Part shown: one piece after another, positions 5,224 to 6,325 of the stretch
How the letters are laid out: each line of letters opens with the position of its first letter
Position numbering within the stretch: position 1 is the first letter of the stretch
Source: Pseudomonadota bacterium
GTDB lineage: Bacteria > Desulfobacterota > Syntrophia > Syntrophales > JADFWA01
Assembly (NCBI GenBank): GCA_030610915.1
Contig: JAUWQS010000099.1
Location: forward strand, 1 to 6,325
Length of the DNA: 6,325 bases
Reading direction: 5' to 3'
Notes under the pieces: generated by a model
Seen by the model: the letters and a program-made list of their open reading frames with translations, nothing else
Database searches by the model: none
What the model was told of the DNA's origin: nothing
Program-made: the position numbers and the translations under genes

Positions 5224-6267
5224 ATGGCCATTGTCAAACCTGCCAGCAAGAGAGTCCCGATCAGGAAGATCGGCAAGGATCTTCCCATAGGTCGGATTGA
5301 CAATCAATTATTGTTTAAAAACAGCGATAAAATGAGGTTCATTGGTGAAATAATCAACCGGATCGCCGATACCGATGTGCCTGTGTTGATAAGCGGTGAA
5401 AGTGGAACAGGCAAGGAATTGGTAGCCAACGCTATTCATGCCCATTCTTTGAGGAAAAATAAGCCCATGGTTAAGGTAAATTGCGTGGCTCTTCCCGGTA
5501 GTTTGCTGGAAAGCGAGCTATTTGGATATGAAAAAGGGGCATTTACCGGCGCCTACCAGAGTAAGCCGGGCAGATTTGAACTTGCCGGTGAAGGAACTAT
5601 ATTCTTAGATGAAATAGGCGACATGTTCCAACCTTCACAGGCGAAACTGTTAAGGGTCCTTCAGGAGGGTGAATTCTTTCGTCTCGGAGGAAATAGAGAA
5701 ATAAAAGTCGATGTCAGGGTGATCTCTGCCACCAATCGGAATATCGAGGAGATGGTGGCGGAAGGGGGCTTTCGCGAGGATCTCTTTCATCGCTTAAATG
5801 TGGTAAGAATTCATGTGCCCCCTTTGAGGGAAAGAAAGAAGGAGATTTCGGATCTGGCCGGATACTTCATGAAAAAATACAGCCGGGAATATGACCGGAA
5901 ACTCAAAAAATTAACTGAGAGAGGATTAAACCTGTTATTGGATTACAACTGGCCTGGCAACATCAGAGAATTGGAGAGCGCCATTAAAAAGATCGTTGTC
6001 CTTGAAGATGAGGAAACGGTCTTGCAAGGTTTAATCGATGGTCAAGACAGGGAAAAGGCATTCGTTAACAATGGACATATTTATGATGGGGATCTCTCTC
6101 TTAAGGAGATTGGCAAGATGGCGGCTCTTGATGCTGAAAAGAAGATTATTAAGAGGGTGCTGGACCAGACCCACTGGAATCGAAGTCAGGCGGCTGAAAT
6201 TTTAAAGGTAAGCTATAAAACTTTACTGTACAAGATAAAAGAGAGCGGATTGGATAAAAGGGTGTAA
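5224..6267 (+). CDS. Receiver-less sigma-54-dependent activator
   Basis: This 347-residue bacterial enhancer-binding protein couples ATP hydrolysis to open-complex formation by sigma-54 RNA polymerase. It has a short basic N-terminal segment (1-30), an AAA+ domain (about 31-265) and a Fis-type HTH (about 317-340). Motifs are complete: Walker A GESGTGKE (58-65), GAFTGA (105-110), Walker B TIFLDEIGD (125-133), sensor I ATNRN (169-173), FREDLFHRLNV with R184 and R190, and sensor II WPGNIREL (243-250). There is no receiver, GAF or PAS domain. The in-frame TAG at 5188-5190, with no ATG between, shows that none was cut off by start choice. In this it resembles PspF-type activators, which are controlled by a partner protein or by their own level. 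A GGGGG ribosome binding site lies 5 nt before the ATG. It is a paralogue of the upstream response regulator. The sigma-54 promoter at 5031 suggests control by that regulator or by itself. Confidence 0.95.
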   Translation: MAIVKPASKRVPIRKIGKDLPIGRIDNQLLFKNSDKMRFIGEIINRIADTDVPVLISGESGTGKELVANAIHAHSLRKNKPMVKVNCVALPGSLLESELFGYEKGAFTGAYQSKPGRFELAGEGTIFLDEIGDMFQPSQAKLLRVLQEGEFFRLGGNREIKVDVRVISATNRNIEEMVAEGGFREDLFHRLNVVRIHVPPLRERKKEISDLAGYFMKKYSREYDRKLKKLTERGLNLLLDYNWPGNIRELESAIKKIVVLEDEETVLQGLIDGQDREKAFVNNGHIYDGDLSLKEIGKMAALDAEKKIIKRVLDQTHWNRSQAAEILKVSYKTLLYKIKESGLDKRV

Positions 6268-6302
6268 AAAACGAAGATCCGATTTGCAAAGGGGAAATAT
6301 TT

Positions 6303-6325
6303 GACAGGATAACAGGATAGACATG
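6303..6325 (+). repeat. Short 8-nt tandem (ACAGGAT), cut by the window end
   Basis: GACAGGAT (6303-6310), AACAGGAT (6311-6318) and a partial AGACATG unit follow with period 8. This resembles the ACAGGAT tandem tracts found between genes in several environmental lineages. The TTGACA at 6301-6306 could also be a -35 box, but its -10 would lie outside the window. Confidence 0.4.

Noticed and set aside
6113..6128. TGGCAAG-N4-CGGCT with sigma-54-like GG-to-GC spacing
   Set aside because: It lacks the TT before GC, lies inside the activator coding region and has no gene to serve within the window.

Overview
The window looks like bacterial chromosome from an environmental, probably anaerobic lineage. 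The protein style (GAF-PAS histidine kinase, paired sigma-54 activators, a Phd/VapC module) and the dispersed intergenic repeats resemble Desulfobacterota and related phyla. This is an inference from style only: there is no rRNA or marker gene here, so the taxon is not established.

Layout. Positions 108-721 on the minus strand hold a type II toxin-antitoxin operon with a near-consensus sigma-70 promoter, an intact Phd/YefM-type antitoxin, and a VapC-like PIN toxin interrupted by an in-frame amber codon. Positions 722-1507 contain no gene. They hold the antitoxin promoter, several dispersed or palindromic repeats, a possible forward promoter and a strong hairpin with a T-rich tail. Positions 1508-4604 are a two-gene operon: a soluble GAF-PAS histidine kinase, then after a 1-nt gap an NtrC-type response regulator (receiver, AAA+, Fis HTH). 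Positions 4605-5223 contain no gene but are dense in structure: a 136-bp inverted-repeat-bounded element, a second palindrome, more copies of the dispersed repeats, a perfect 8-bp-arm dyad, and a textbook sigma-54 (-24/-12) promoter. Positions 5224-6267 encode a second sigma-54 activator with no receiver domain. The last 58 bases show short ACAGGAT repeats.

How the genes may work together (inference). The kinase senses a cytoplasmic signal and phosphorylates the response regulator, which activates sigma-54 RNA polymerase. The promoter at 5031-5046 has the exact sigma-54 spacing and lies upstream of the second activator. The dyad TATTGTAA-N13-TTACAATA, with a third half-site at the promoter, is a plausible activator binding site. 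The two activators are clear paralogues and share the same residues in their HTH recognition helix, so both could bind this site. The simplest model is a two-tier sigma-54 cascade, with the second activator also able to regulate itself, acting on genes beyond the window. Nothing here shows a wholly new type of system; this regulatory circuit is the part most worth a second look.
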